Shown here: piece after piece, positions 7,906-16,748 of the stretch
Layout: the number at the start of each line of letters is the position of its first letter
Position numbering within the stretch: position 1 is the stretch's first letter
DNA from: JALZHR01 sp036388475
GTDB lineage: Bacteria > Acidobacteriota > Blastocatellia > Pyrinomonadales > Pyrinomonadaceae
DNA length: 64,000 nucleotides
Assembly (NCBI GenBank): GCA_036388475.1
Contig: DASVRT010000116.1
Span: 62,001 to 126,000 of the forward strand
Direction: 5' to 3'
Notes under the pieces: generated by a model
The model's database searches: none
What the model was told of the DNA's origin: nothing
Seen by the model: only the letters and a program-made list of their open reading frames with translations
Translations under genes and position numbers: made by a program

Positions 7906-8370
7906 ATGGAAAATTTTTCTTTGTTTCAGGATAAGCATTATACGGAAGAAACGACCGGCGCGTTCGGCGAGCGCGGCGAGCGGCTGGCGCGGGAATATAT
8001 TTTAAAGAAAAATTACCGCGTCGTCTGCGCGAATTTCAAAACTCCGCTCGGGCGCAACCGGCGCGGCGCGATTATCACGGGCGAGATTGATTTAATCGCG
8101 TATGACGAAAGCTCGCTGTGCTTTATCGAGGTGAAAACTCGCTCGTCCGGCGAATTCGCTTCGCCGCTGGCGGCGGTCGATTTGCGAAAGCAAAGACAGA
8201 TTATCCGCGCCGCGCGAATGTATCGACGGATTTTTCATTTACAAGCGGCGAAAATCCGTTATGATGTGGTCAGTATCGTTTTAAAAAAAGACACAAAACC
8301 CGAAATCGAGCTTTTTAAGAATTATTTCGGCGAACACAGTTTTGAAAAAAAATTCTGGCTGGAAGATTAA
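7906..8370 (+). CDS. yraN: YraN family (UPF0102) nuclease-like protein
   Basis: 154 residues from the ATG at 7906. The family core is clear: FGERGERLAREYILKK near the N-terminus, GEIDLIAYDE and CFIEVKTRSSGEF, which carry the acidic and lysine residues of the restriction-endonuclease-like fold (E, D, ExK). The frame is open 37 codons further upstream, but that part is hydrophobic and unlike the family, so the internal ATG is preferred. It is followed by an intergenic word-type repeat and then the S9 peptidase. Confidence 0.85.
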   Translation: MENFSLFQDKHYTEETTGAFGERGERLAREYILKKNYRVVCANFKTPLGRNRRGAIITGEIDLIAYDESSLCFIEVKTRSSGEFASPLAAVDLRKQRQIIRAARMYRRIFHLQAAKIRYDVVSIVLKKDTKPEIELFKNYFGEHSFEKKFWLED

Positions 8371-8384
8371 TCTTAAAAAGTTTT

Positions 8385-8444
8385 GAATTTTGAGTTTTAA
8401 ATGAATTGTTAATCGGCAAACTCTAAACTCTAAACTTAAAATTC
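8385..8444. repeat. Word-type inverted repeat after yraN
   Basis: GAATTTTGAGTTT (8385-8397) pairs with AAACTTAAAATTC (8432-8444), 12 of 13 complementary. The right side also iterates AAACTCT. It lies between two plus-strand genes. Confidence 0.6.
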
Positions 8445-8534
8445 ATAATTTAACAAAGGCGGAACATCCGGTTTTCGCGCGCCGTAATTTAACAGGTAAT
8501 AATCTATAAATTCCTTTTGAGGTGTACAAAAAAA

Positions 8535-10901
8535 ATGCTAAAAAGTCTACTAATCGCTTTGACTGTCGGTGCGAGTTTTTTAACTTTCACCGCCGTGAGC
8601 AGCTTTGCGCAGCAGAGCAAAGATTCGATGCCGCCGCTGATTGACCGCGAAATCTTTTTCGGCAATCCCGAAATCGCCGGCGCGCAAATCTCGCCCGACG
8701 GCAGATTCATTTCCTTTATCAAGCCGTATAAAAATGTGCGCAATATCTGGGTCAAAGGCGTCAGCGAGCCGTTTGAAAAAGCGCGCGTCGTGACGGCGGA
8801 AGCCAAGCGCCCGATTCCGAATTATTTCTGGAGCCGGGACGGAAAATACATTCTGTTCGTCAAGGACAACGACGGCGACGAAAATTTTAACGTCTACGCC
8901 GTCAATCCGGCGGAAGCTCCGGCAAGCGGCGCGGACGTGCCCGCGGCGAGAAATCTGACCGACGCGAAAAAAATTCGCGCCTTTATCTACAACGTTCCCG
9001 AAAGCGACCCGGACGCGATTTACGTCGGCTTGAACGACCGCGAAGCGGCTTGGCACGACCTTTACAAAGTCAAAATCTCGACCGGCGAGCGCACTCTGGT
9101 TCGCAAAAACACCGACCGTTTGACCGGCTGGGTTTTCGATAACAAAGACCAATTGCGGCTGGCGACGCGTTCGACGCCAAGCGGCGAGACGGAAATTCTG
9201 CGCGTCGATGCGGACGGAAAATTTACGAAAATTTATTCGTGCAGCGTTTTTGAATCGTGCGGTGCGGTCGCTTTTCAAAAAGACGACAAGCGCGTTTATA
9301 TGCAAACCAACAAAGGCGACAACGTCGATTTGATTCGCCTCGTGCTGTTCGACCCGGAAACCGGAAAGGAAGAACTCGTCGAGGAAGACCCGTTGAAGCG
9401 CGTCGATTTCGGCGGTTTATACATCTCGAACAAAACCAAAGAGATTGTTCTGACCAACTACACGGACGACAAAACACGGCTTTATTTCAAGGACAAGAGC
9501 TTCGAAAAAGACTACAACACAATTAAAACCCGGCTCGGCGACCGCGAAATCAACTTCCAGTCTTCGACCAAAGACGAAAATCTCTGGATTATCTCGTCCT
9601 TCAGCGACGTCGACCCCGGAACGGTCTGGCTGTTTGACCGCAAGACGAAAAATCTCTCGACGCTTTACCAGGTGCGCGAAAAAATTCCGCGCGAAGCTTT
9701 GGCGAAAATGCAGCCGATTCGCTACAAATCGTCGGACGGCTTGGAAATTCCCGCTTACCTGACTTTGCCGAAAGGCGTCGAGCCGAAAAATCTGCCGCTC
9801 GTCGTCGTGCCGCACGGCGGACCGTGGGGACGCGATACGTGGGGCTACAACAGCATCGCGCAGTTTCTGGCAAATCGCGGTTATGCCGTGCTGATGCCGA
9901 ATTTTCGCGCCTCGACCGGCTTCGGCAAAAAATTCCTGAACTCGGGCAATAAACAATGGGGACAGTCGATGCAGGACGACATTACGTGGGGCGTCAAGCA
10001 TCTGGTGGCGCAGGGCGTCGCCGACCCGAAACGCGTGGGAATTATGGGCGGCAGCTACGGCGGTTACGCGACGCTCGCGGGCGTCACCTACACGCCGGAT
10101 TTATACGCGGCGGCGGTCGCCATCGTCGCGCCGTCGAATTTGATTACCCTGCTCGAATCCATTCCGCCGTATTGGGAAGCGGGCAAAATTATTTTTTATG
10201 AAAGAATGGGCAATCCGAACACGCCCGAAGGCAGAGCGCTGCTTTTGAAACAATCGCCCCTGACGCACGCCGACAAAATAAAAACGCCGCTGATGGTCGT
10301 GCAGGGCGCAAACGACCCGCGCGTCAACAAGCGCGAGTCTGACCAAATCGTCGTCGCCCTGCGCGACCGCGGTTATCCGGTCGAATACCTGCTCGCGCCG
10401 GACGAAGGTCACGGATTTCAGCGTCCGGTCAACAATATGGCGATGTTCGCGCGCGGCGAAGAATTTTTGGCGAAATACTTGGGCGGGCGCTTTCAGCCGG
10501 GCGGCACGCCGGAAGTTATGCAGCGCTTGAAAGAAATCACGGTTGACGTGAAAACCGTCGGCTTAGCGGAAAAGTCCGAAATGAAGCTCAGGTCGGCGGC
10601 GAGCGTCGGCGGAAAATGGAATATGACGGCTAACGTCGGCGGCGACGTCGTCGAAGTGTCGATGGAATTGAAACAATCCGGCGCTGAGTTTACCGGCACG
10701 GTCAATTCGATGCACGGCGCGGGAACGATTGAAAACGGCAAAATCAGCGGCATCAATCTGACCGGAACGATGAAAATCGAAATTCAAGGGCAGCCGTTTG
10801 AAATTCAGATAGACGGCAAGATTGGACGCGATAAAATTACCGGAACGATGTCGGGCGCGGGACTTCCGCAGATTTCTTTTACCGCGACGAAAGCCCCGTA
10901 A
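8535..10901 (+). CDS. S9 family prolyl-oligopeptidase-type serine peptidase, secreted
   Basis: About 788 residues. A signal peptide (1-25, ending SSFAQQ) is followed by a beta-propeller region (about 40-400) and an alpha/beta-hydrolase domain. The catalytic serine is in GGSYGGY (Ser about 506), the aspartate in GANDPRVN (about 592) and the histidine in DEGHGF (about 625). After the peptidase domain there is an additional beta-rich segment of about 90 residues (700-788, from KWNMTANVGG onward) that ordinary S9 enzymes lack. The frame is open to a TTG at 8517, but GAGG at 8519-8522 is placed as ribosome-binding site for the ATG at 8535 and the signal peptide starts there. Probably a periplasmic dipeptidyl or acylaminoacyl peptidase; specificity cannot be told. 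Confidence 0.92.
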   Translation: MLKSLLIALTVGASFLTFTAVSSFAQQSKDSMPPLIDREIFFGNPEIAGAQISPDGRFISFIKPYKNVRNIWVKGVSEPFEKARVVTAEAKRPIPNYFWSRDGKYILFVKDNDGDENFNVYAVNPAEAPASGADVPAARNLTDAKKIRAFIYNVPESDPDAIYVGLNDREAAWHDLYKVKISTGERTLVRKNTDRLTGWVFDNKDQLRLATRSTPSGETEILRVDADGKFTKIYSCSVFESCGAVAFQKDDKRVYMQTNKGDNVDLIRLVLFDPETGKEELVEEDPLKRVDFGGLYISNKTKEIVLTNYTDDKTRLYFKDKSFEKDYNTIKTRLGDREINFQSSTKDENLWIISSFSDVDPGTVWLFDRKTKNLSTLYQVREKIPREALAKMQPIRYKSSDGLEIPAYLTLPKGVEPKNLPLVVVPHGGPWGRDTWGYNSIAQFLANRGYAVLMPNFRASTGFGKKFLNSGNKQWGQSMQDDITWGVKHLVAQGVADPKRVGIMGGSYGGYATLAGVTYTPDLYAAAVAIVAPSNLITLLESIPPYWEAGKIIFYERMGNPNTPEGRALLLKQSPLTHADKIKTPLMVVQGANDPRVNKRESDQIVVALRDRGYPVEYLLAPDEGHGFQRPVNNMAMFARGEEFLAKYLGGRFQPGGTPEVMQRLKEITVDVKTVGLAEKSEMKLRSAASVGGKWNMTANVGGDVVEVSMELKQSGAEFTGTVNSMHGAGTIENGKISGINLTGTMKIEIQGQPFEIQIDGKIGRDKITGTMSGAGLPQISFTATKAP

Positions 10902-10911
10902 AGGGAAAAAT

Positions 10912-10980
10912 TAAAATGAAAAATGAATAGTGAATAGTGAAAAGTTTTTCGTTTTTCACTATTCGTTTTTCACTTTACTA
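10912..10980. repeat. Word-type inverted repeat, likely two-way terminator
   Basis: ATGAA and GTGAATA words on the left side (GAATAGTGAATAGTGAAAAG) face TTTTTCACTATTCG on the right with only a few bases between. The right end contains the stop codon of the convergent ChaN gene. A bidirectional terminator between the convergent S9 peptidase and ChaN genes is the simplest role. Confidence 0.75.
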
Positions 10981-11889
10981 TTTTTGACTGCTGCGCGGGA
11001 GTTTCGCGTCGGTTAAAATCACGAAATCGCCTGAATCCGTGTGTTTAGTCTTATCGAAATCGGTGAAGTTTTCTTCATAACGCATCGTTACAACCAAAAA
11101 CCTCGTTTTCGGCGCATATTTTAAAAGATGTTCGGGCGTTCCCAGGCGATTTTCCGTATGGAAAGCGCCGTTCAAATGCACGACGAGCGGATTTTTGGCG
11201 CGCTTTAAATATTCGGCAATCGAGAAAGCCATCGTCGCGTCCCAGAGCGCTTGCGCGTTGAGCGCCGGGCTGTGTTTGACGGGCGTCATCGAATCGGAAT
11301 TCTGTCCCATCAAAGCGTTAAATTTTTTGGCGTAAGCGTCGGACGCTTCGCCGTAGGGCAAAGGCGCGAGCCAGCGCCGCGCTTCGGGCGAAAGCTGATT
11401 TAAAGATTCGCGACCGCTGCGCGAAACCATATTGACATAACGGCGCGGCGCGTTTGCCGCGATGACTTCGAGCTTGTTGGTTTTGGCAAAATCGACGAGC
11501 GGCTTGTAATCGGTTTTGTAATTTCCCCATGCGCGCGCGCTGAGCAGAAAATGATTTTCGGAAATCAAATCCTTCAGATATTCGGCGACGACCGTCTGCA
11601 CGTCGCGCTCGAACATTTCCAGCGACAAGGCGATGGCGCGCTCCTTACCGTGTTTTTCAAAGGCGCGGCGAAAAATTTCATTTTGCAGATAATGCGCCGT
11701 CGCGTCGTCGTGGTTTTCGCCGAGAAAAACGACGTCCGCATCTTTCAGCGATTCGATAATCTTTTCCAGGCTCGACGCATTTCCCCGTTTGTCGTAAATC
11801 CGGTAATTCGCTTCATTGATATTTGCTTGTCCGAAAATTGAAATCGTCATCAAAAGTGTCGAAATAAAACCCGGTATTAAATTTTTCAT
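10978..11889 (-). CDS. ChaN family (DUF399) putative haem/iron-binding protein
   Basis: About 303 residues from the ATG at 11889, which opens a signal peptide (MKNLIPGFISTLLMTISIFGQ); the frame extends 9 codons further but without merit. The family motifs are DVVFLGENHDD (about 55-65) and SLEMFERDVQ (about 95), followed by HLNGAFHTENRLGTPE in the C-terminal half. In Campylobacter ChaN binds haem as a dimer; here the role in iron or haem handling is an inference from family only. Its stop codon is inside the repeat element shared with the convergent peptidase gene. Confidence 0.85.
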   Translation of the reverse strand: MKNLIPGFISTLLMTISIFGQANINEANYRIYDKRGNASSLEKIIESLKDADVVFLGENHDDATAHYLQNEIFRRAFEKHGKERAIALSLEMFERDVQTVVAEYLKDLISENHFLLSARAWGNYKTDYKPLVDFAKTNKLEVIAANAPRRYVNMVSRSGRESLNQLSPEARRWLAPLPYGEASDAYAKKFNALMGQNSDSMTPVKHSPALNAQALWDATMAFSIAEYLKRAKNPLVVHLNGAFHTENRLGTPEHLLKYAPKTRFLVVTMRYEENFTDFDKTKHTDSGDFVILTDAKLPRSSQK

Positions 11890-12084
11890 AAAATTAATCG
11901 GAAAAAGACAAATCACAGATAAACATATTTCCGCCCTTGTTTCAACCGTTTGTAATTATGTCTTAAATTATTACAAAATATTTGTCCGTAAATATTACGA
12001 AAGATAAATTTAATTCGCGCCGGAATTGCTTTCTAGCCGCACTAAAAGCCAGTTACTAAATGATTTATTCAAAAATTTATTAAT

Positions 12085-12100
12085 TGGCACGATGCTTGCA
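12085..12100 (+). promoter_or_regulatory. Sigma-54 (RpoN) promoter
   Basis: TGGCACGATGCTTGCA matches the consensus TGGCACG-N4-TTGCA at every defined base, with the GG and GC pairs 12 bp apart. The -12 G is 77 bp upstream of the ATG at 12175. Confidence 0.85.
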
Positions 12101-12159
12101 CTAGAGCTTTCAAGTATCACGCTGACCAATTCAGCATACTCGAAAAATTCTAACGAACG

Positions 12160-12166
12160 AAGGGAG
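12160..12166 (+). promoter_or_regulatory. Ribosome-binding site AAGGGAG
   Basis: Strong Shine-Dalgarno, 8 nt before the ATG at 12175. It is stronger than that of most genes here. Confidence 0.8.
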
Positions 12167-12174
12167 TTTCTAAA

Positions 12175-12861
12175 ATGAACAATCAAGGATCAGGAACAGG
12201 CAGTGGAACATTTGGCGAAGAAGCGTCGGCACTCGGCGACCGCGTCAGCGGCAATGTGAAAGATGCATACGGCGCAGTGACGGGCAACGAATCCGTCGAA
12301 CGCGAAGGCGAAACGCAAGCTAACTACGGCGCACAGCGCCAGACAAACAACCGCGTTCTGACAGGAATGTTTCGTGACCGCGAAAGCGCCGAAGGCGCAT
12401 ATAATTCGGTGACCAGCCGCGGCTATACGAATGACGACGTCAATCTGATGATGACTGATGAAACGCGCAGCAAATATTTTTCGGATGCTGATGCCGACGA
12501 CGACGGTCTCGGCTCGAAAGCCTTAGAAGGCGCGGGCGCAGGCTCGGCAATCGGCGGAACTTTAGGCGCAATCATCGGCGGCATCGCCGCAATCGGAACG
12601 AACGTTCTGCTTCCGGGATTGGGATTGGTCGTCGCCGGACCGCTCGCCGCCGCATTGGCAGGCGCCGGCGCCGGCGGCTTGACCGGCGGATTGGTCGGCG
12701 CATTGGTCGGTTCGGGAATTCCCGAAGACCGCGCCCGTGAATATGAAGAAGGCGTTAAAAACGGCGGTATCGTGATGGGCGTTAACCCGCGCAACGACGA
12801 AGATGCCGAATATTTTGAGAATGAATGGCGCAACCATCGCGGTGAAAGCATTTACCGCTAG
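12175..12861 (+). CDS. General stress-type protein, CsbD-like plus YflT-like with glycine-zipper segment
   Basis: 228 residues. The N-terminus (about 15-45: ALGDRVSGNVKDAYGAVTGN) resembles CsbD-type stress peptides. Residues 60-100 (LTGMFRDRESAEGAYNSVTSRGYTNDDVNLMM) match the YflT / general stress protein 17M fold. A glycine-alanine rich, membrane-like zipper segment (about 125-185) follows, then a second YflT-like half ending in GGIVMGVNPRNDEDAEYFENEWRNH. A canonical sigma-54 promoter and a strong ribosome-binding site lie upstream and an intrinsic terminator downstream, so it is a single-gene transcription unit. Probably induced by stress or starvation; molecular role unknown. Confidence 0.82.
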   Translation: MNNQGSGTGSGTFGEEASALGDRVSGNVKDAYGAVTGNESVEREGETQANYGAQRQTNNRVLTGMFRDRESAEGAYNSVTSRGYTNDDVNLMMTDETRSKYFSDADADDDGLGSKALEGAGAGSAIGGTLGAIIGGIAAIGTNVLLPGLGLVVAGPLAAALAGAGAGGLTGGLVGALVGSGIPEDRAREYEEGVKNGGIVMGVNPRNDEDAEYFENEWRNHRGESIYR

Positions 12862-12886
12862 TTTGTAAAATTACATTCTCCTGTCA

Positions 12887-12920
12887 GAAAAGACCTCGCC
12901 GTCAAAAGCGAGGTCTTTTC
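12887..12920 (+). terminator. Intrinsic terminator of the stress gene
   Basis: GAAAAGACCTCGC and GCGAGGTCTTTTC form a 13-bp perfect stem with an 8-nt loop. It lies 25 bp after the stop codon. The A-rich left arm and T-rich right arm allow function in both directions. Confidence 0.92.
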
Positions 12921-12972
12921 GTATTCTAAAATCAATTAAATATCTCTAAATTCGGGCGAAATCATTTGGCGA

Positions 12973-13082
12973 GAATGCGACGCTGATTTTTTTAGGTTTT
13001 TAGGCTTGAATAGATAAGCTGAGATTTTATTTGATTTATCCTAATCAATTCTAATTTATCTTAAAAAATCAGCCTCTCATTC
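12973..13082. repeat. Word-type inverted repeat, GACGCTGATTTTTT family, copy 1
   Basis: The left arm GAATGCGACGCTGATTTTTT pairs with the right arm ending AAAAAATCAGCCTCTCATTC, about 19 of 23 complementary at the ends, with looser pairing of AGG and CCTAAT words inside. It shares GACGCTGATTTTTT exactly with the element at 53204-53296. It lies between convergent genes. Confidence 0.75.
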
Positions 13083-13122
13083 TTTTGCGTAATTGTTCGA
13101 CGTGCATATTCCGCCTTTCTAT

Positions 13123-13725
13123 TTACTGTAAAATCGGATGCCCGCCGCCCTGGCTGTGGTCGAGCGTCGCATTGTAGCGGCGACGGTCGTTGTGATAAAG
13201 AACCAGATGCTCGCCCTCGTTGCGCACGGCTTCGGCAACTCGCCGGTAATCTCTGTCGTGTTCGGCGATGACAAACGCCGGCGGATTATAGCCAATCACC
13301 ATTCCCGCCGCGTAAATAAAGCCGCCCTGGTCGTAGACGCTGCCCGCATATTGCCCGGTCGGAACGGCGATGTCCGGCGAATATTGACCGTCGCTGTTTG
13401 TCCGGCGGTCGGCTTTGGCGATAAAAATCACGTAATCCGAATAATTCAAGCGTTTTCGATAACCGTTTCTTTCGGCAGCCTCGAACAAGTCGTCCAAACC
13501 CTGGTCGATCGCCGCCAGCATTCTCGCGTTCGGCTCGCGAACGGCATAAATTCTCGCGCCCTGCGGAGTTTTGGTCGAAACGGTAAAGGCATCGCGCGTA
13601 ATACGCTGCGCCTCATTGATAACGGCTTGGTCGCCGCGAGATTGGGCTTTGACGCCTTGTGCGCCAATCAAAAAACAAAAAACTAAAATTAATGCAAGCT
13701 GGATTGATTTTCTTAAATTCGACAT
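13123..13725 (-). CDS. Secreted hypothetical protein, 200 aa
   Basis: The ATG at 13725 opens a clear signal peptide (MSNLRKSIQLALILVFCFLI, ending VKAQS); the frame extends ten codons further without merit. The mature part has RITRDAFTVSTKTPQGARI, a YVIFIAKADRR segment and a histidine-containing C-terminus (EGEHLVLYHNDRRRY and HSQGGGHP). I do not recognise the family. The E-x-E-H and Y-H-N-D pattern could bind metal, but no known metalloprotease signature is present. It is convergent with the stress gene and separated from the next gene by about 115 bp. Confidence 0.75.
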   Translation of the reverse strand: MSNLRKSIQLALILVFCFLIGAQGVKAQSRGDQAVINEAQRITRDAFTVSTKTPQGARIYAVREPNARMLAAIDQGLDDLFEAAERNGYRKRLNYSDYVIFIAKADRRTNSDGQYSPDIAVPTGQYAGSVYDQGGFIYAAGMVIGYNPPAFVIAEHDRDYRRVAEAVRNEGEHLVLYHNDRRRYNATLDHSQGGGHPILQ

Positions 13726-13840
13726 AATCTCATTCTCCGCCGGTTGATTTTGCAAACGTCGTGCCAGCGGGATTTGCCGTATTTTGTTGGTTTTTATTGA
13801 AAAACACGCACTTTTTGGAGAGTCGGAAAGACGATATGCG

Positions 13841-14800
13841 TTATGATTCGCCGCAGAGAATCTGCGCGGCGAGCAGCGGAATCATAATTTCGTGATGCCC
13901 GGTAATGGAAAATCCGCGTCCCGCGCCGCCCGCCGTCGGGCGACGAACGACGTTCGTATTCGGGCGATAGCCCTGGATAAAATCGAAATTTGCGGTCGTA
14001 AAATCGGCGAGCGGATAACCTAAATTTCTGACGACCGTCACGGCTTTGAGAAAAATTTCCGGCAGAATGACCGCCGAGCCGAGGTTCAGATAAACGCCGC
14101 CGCCGTTTATTTCCTTAATTATCGAACAAAAAAGTCGAAAATCGGTGTGCGAAGTTTTGCCGAGCGCCGCGCCGTCCGCGGAAGCGTGAAAATGCCCGAT
14201 GTCCGCGCCGATGGCTAAATGCGCGGTCAAAGGAATTTTGTTTCGGTAAGTCTGACAAAGAATCGAAGCTTCGGCGTTCGGCGGATTTTTTTGGGAAACT
14301 TCCCTGCCCATCGCTTCGCCCAGACCGATTTCCTCGCGCGCGCCTTTTTTTGCGGCTTCGTTTAAAATCTCGCCGGTTTCGCGCGCCGCGCCGAAATCGC
14401 CTTTGCCTAAACTCGCATCGACGTCTTCGCTGGTGAAACCGGCAATCGCGATTTCCGTATCGTGAACCAGAACCGAGCCGTTTGCAGCGAGGGCGGAAAC
14501 GTAGCCGTGTTTCATCAAATCAATCAAAACGGGCGCGAGTCCGGTTTTGACGACGTGACCGCCGATGCCCCAGACAATCGGTTTATTTAAATCTCCGGCG
14601 CGCCTTATCTGTCCGGCGATTTCGCGCAAGTGTTGAACGGCGAGAATATTCGGGAGTTTTTCGAGAAAAGTCCTGATTGAATCGTCTGCGCCGACAGGCT
14701 TGGAAAAATCCTTGACGGTTACTTTGCTCGGACGCGAAGCAAGCTCGTAAGTGTTGATTTTTTCCAAATCTATCGGCGCGAAATTCTCGTAAACGGACAT
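13841..14800 (-). CDS. Conserved protein, tentatively deoxyhypusine-synthase-like fold
   Basis: 319 residues, cytosolic, no signal. Segments such as KPIVWGIGGHVVKTGLAPVLIDLMKHGYVSALAANGSVLVHD, IGADIGHFHASADGAALG, GGVYLNLGSAVILPEIFLKAV and FIQGYRPNTNVVRRP suggest a Rossmann-type NAD-binding or deoxyhypusine-synthase-like protein. The GADIGH segment stands where true deoxyhypusine synthases bind NAD, but the catalytic lysine motif cannot be confirmed by eye. Bacteria lack eIF5A, so a polyamine or other transfer role would be needed. It is 28 bp downstream of the next gene on the same strand, a likely operon with the TonB-domain protein. Confidence 0.55.
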   Translation of the reverse strand: MSVYENFAPIDLEKINTYELASRPSKVTVKDFSKPVGADDSIRTFLEKLPNILAVQHLREIAGQIRRAGDLNKPIVWGIGGHVVKTGLAPVLIDLMKHGYVSALAANGSVLVHDTEIAIAGFTSEDVDASLGKGDFGAARETGEILNEAAKKGAREEIGLGEAMGREVSQKNPPNAEASILCQTYRNKIPLTAHLAIGADIGHFHASADGAALGKTSHTDFRLFCSIIKEINGGGVYLNLGSAVILPEIFLKAVTVVRNLGYPLADFTTANFDFIQGYRPNTNVVRRPTAGGAGRGFSITGHHEIMIPLLAAQILCGES

Positions 14801-14827
14801 AGCAAATTCTGCCGATTATAACACGCT

Positions 14828-16078
14828 TTAGCTCGGCGCGGTGAAATTGTAGGTCAGAATTCCTTTCGTTGCCGCATTCGGTTTGAATTTCGCTTTTCGC
14901 GCGGCTTGAACGGCGGAAAGTCTTAAAAGCGGATGACCGGAAATCGCATTCGCGCCGGTGACTTCGCCTTTCGCGTTGACCGTAATTTCCACGACGACTT
15001 CTCCCGAAGCGCGCGCCGCTTTGGCGGCGGGCGGATAAACCGGCGGCGGCAGCTCAAGCGCGGCATCGTTCAAATTGTTCTTGAGCACGTAGGGGCTGTC
15101 AGACGAATTTGTATTCGGTGACGAAGAAGGCGCCGGATTGGAATCGAGGCTTCTTTCTTTGCGCTGCTCCTGAACTTTTTTGATGACTTCGCTTATCGCG
15201 GTGTAGCTCCAAATGCTCAAACCGGCGATGCCGGTCGCGGCGAGTCCGAGAATTAAGACGGCGCTCGCCGTCAGATACCAGCCCGCTTTTGAAGTTATCA
15301 TCTGCGGCGTCCATATTTGCTGCGGCGCGCCCGTATTTAGCTGCGGCGCATCAGCCTGCGGAACCGGCGCGGGAAAAACCTGTCGATAAGCGACGATGCG
15401 CGCCGCAAATATCACCGGCGCAATGAAAAGCGCGCCGAAATAAAAAAGCATCATTCCCGCCAGAATCAATAAAGCTTCTAAAATTGTCAGAATAAACACG
15501 CCGAAAAAGTTTCCGAGAACGGCTCGAAATCCGAGCTTGACGGCTTCCAATCCGCTCAGATTACGCTCGATAATCAGCGGATAAACAAAAATCATCAAAG
15601 CGTTCAGCACCATTCCGACGAGCATCAAAACCAGAACTCCGCCGAATATAAAACCGAAAAAGCCGACCAGCAACGGGAAAACCTGTTCGGGAGGCGTTTT
15701 TTCGTCTATTTCCAAATTTCCCAGAGCGACTTGAAAACCGCCCATAGCGAATTGAAAAACAAGTCCGAGAACGAACATCGGCACGGAGACGAAAAGCGAA
15801 GCGATAAAGGATTGCACGAAATACTGGAATCCTTTAAAAAGCGTGCTCGTATTAAACGGCTGATTGTAAAGGCGCGCCAGCAGGCACAGATAAATGCCGC
15901 ACATTATCGGCGCGTTCAGCGGCGCCAGCGGAATACAACTGCCCGCGAGCATCACCAGCAGACCGACGATGACCACGCCGAGAAAATTTCCGTAAGCGCC
16001 CCGGAGCAACTGCCAGCCGCCGCTCAGACATTGCATGGGACGCACCGCGCCGCGGTTAAATGTAAATTCCGTTTGCAT
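14828..16078 (-). CDS. Multi-pass membrane protein with C-terminal TonB domain
   Basis: 416 residues. The first 300 contain about six to seven hydrophobic segments (for example FLGVVIVGLLVMLAGSCIPL and FFGVFILTILEALLILAGMM). A linker rich in S, N and P (about 305-335) leads to a TonB C-terminal-type domain at 340-416 (ELPPPVYPPAAKAARASGEV and EITVNAKGEVTGANAISGHP). Such fusions of a DUF4013-like membrane part with TonB_C occur in acidobacteria. It may couple the inner membrane to envelope components. The AMIN-like gene precedes it by 12 bp on the same strand, so the two are probably co-transcribed. Confidence 0.82.
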   Translation of the reverse strand: MQTEFTFNRGAVRPMQCLSGGWQLLRGAYGNFLGVVIVGLLVMLAGSCIPLAPLNAPIMCGIYLCLLARLYNQPFNTSTLFKGFQYFVQSFIASLFVSVPMFVLGLVFQFAMGGFQVALGNLEIDEKTPPEQVFPLLVGFFGFIFGGVLVLMLVGMVLNALMIFVYPLIIERNLSGLEAVKLGFRAVLGNFFGVFILTILEALLILAGMMLFYFGALFIAPVIFAARIVAYRQVFPAPVPQADAPQLNTGAPQQIWTPQMITSKAGWYLTASAVLILGLAATGIAGLSIWSYTAISEVIKKVQEQRKERSLDSNPAPSSSPNTNSSDSPYVLKNNLNDAALELPPPVYPPAAKAARASGEVVVEITVNAKGEVTGANAISGHPLLRLSAVQAARKAKFKPNAATKGILTYNFTAPS

Positions 16079-16090
16079 TAATTTTTCCTT

Positions 16091-16624
16091 TTATTGTTTG
16101 AAATCAACCACCAGACGCGCCGGGTTGGAAAGCTCGCGGACGCGGTAAAGTTTTTTCGCTTTCAGACCGACGGCTAAGGATAAAACGCCTTCCCACCAGT
16201 TCGACATTTTTATTTCGTTGATAACCGGCAGATTTAATTTTTCTTTCGGAAACTCCAGCCGCTCGTTCGGGAAATCGCCGCTTTCCGGCGTTCCGACGGC
16301 GTAAAACGAAACCTCGACGAAAGCCTTGCCGCTGATTTTCACCTTCTCGCCGCTTTCGCCCAGCCAAATCGGCGGCTCGACGTAATTAACCGTGTAGTTC
16401 GGCAAATCGCCTTTAAACTCGAACGCCACGCGGTCGTAACCCGAATGTTTTCCGACTTTGACCCTCACAAACCCGGTGTTTTCATACTTTTTCCCGCGCG
16501 AAACAGGTTTGTTCGTCCACGCGTTGACGCTGCCTTTATTCGGGTAAAACTGCGCCGCCGCGGGCGAGATAAAAACGATAGACAGTAAAAAACTTAGAAT
16601 CAATAATTTTCGATAAATTTTCAT
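16091..16624 (-). CDS. Secreted AMIN-like domain protein
   Basis: 177 residues with a signal peptide (1-24, ending SPAAAQ). The rest forms one beta-sandwich-like domain: HSGYDRVAFEFKGDLPNYTV, then a C-terminal YRVRELSNPARLVVDFKQ that resembles AMIN domains, which bind peptidoglycan or polysaccharide in periplasmic proteins. The start at 16624 gives the signal peptide directly. It lies 12 bp upstream of the TonB-domain gene on the same strand. Confidence 0.8.
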   Translation of the reverse strand: MKIYRKLLILSFLLSIVFISPAAAQFYPNKGSVNAWTNKPVSRGKKYENTGFVRVKVGKHSGYDRVAFEFKGDLPNYTVNYVEPPIWLGESGEKVKISGKAFVEVSFYAVGTPESGDFPNERLEFPKEKLNLPVINEIKMSNWWEGVLSLAVGLKAKKLYRVRELSNPARLVVDFKQ

Positions 16625-16690
16625 AAAAATTTCTTTGGTAAAACCGTTATTTATTGACTGTTAATCGCCGCGCTTTTTGCCAAAGAAAAA

Positions 16691-16714
16691 AGAGGCGGGA
16701 AAATTCCCGCCTCT
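16691..16714 (-). terminator. Intrinsic terminator of the giant repeat-protein gene
   Basis: AGAGGCGGGAA and TTCCCGCCTCT form an 11-bp perfect stem with a 2-base loop. On the minus strand it is followed by TTTTTCTTTG. It lies about 35 bp beyond the stop of the 3,537-codon gene. Confidence 0.9.
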
Positions 16715-16748
16715 GCAAGTTAACCGTTAATAAGCGGCGTAACCGTTA

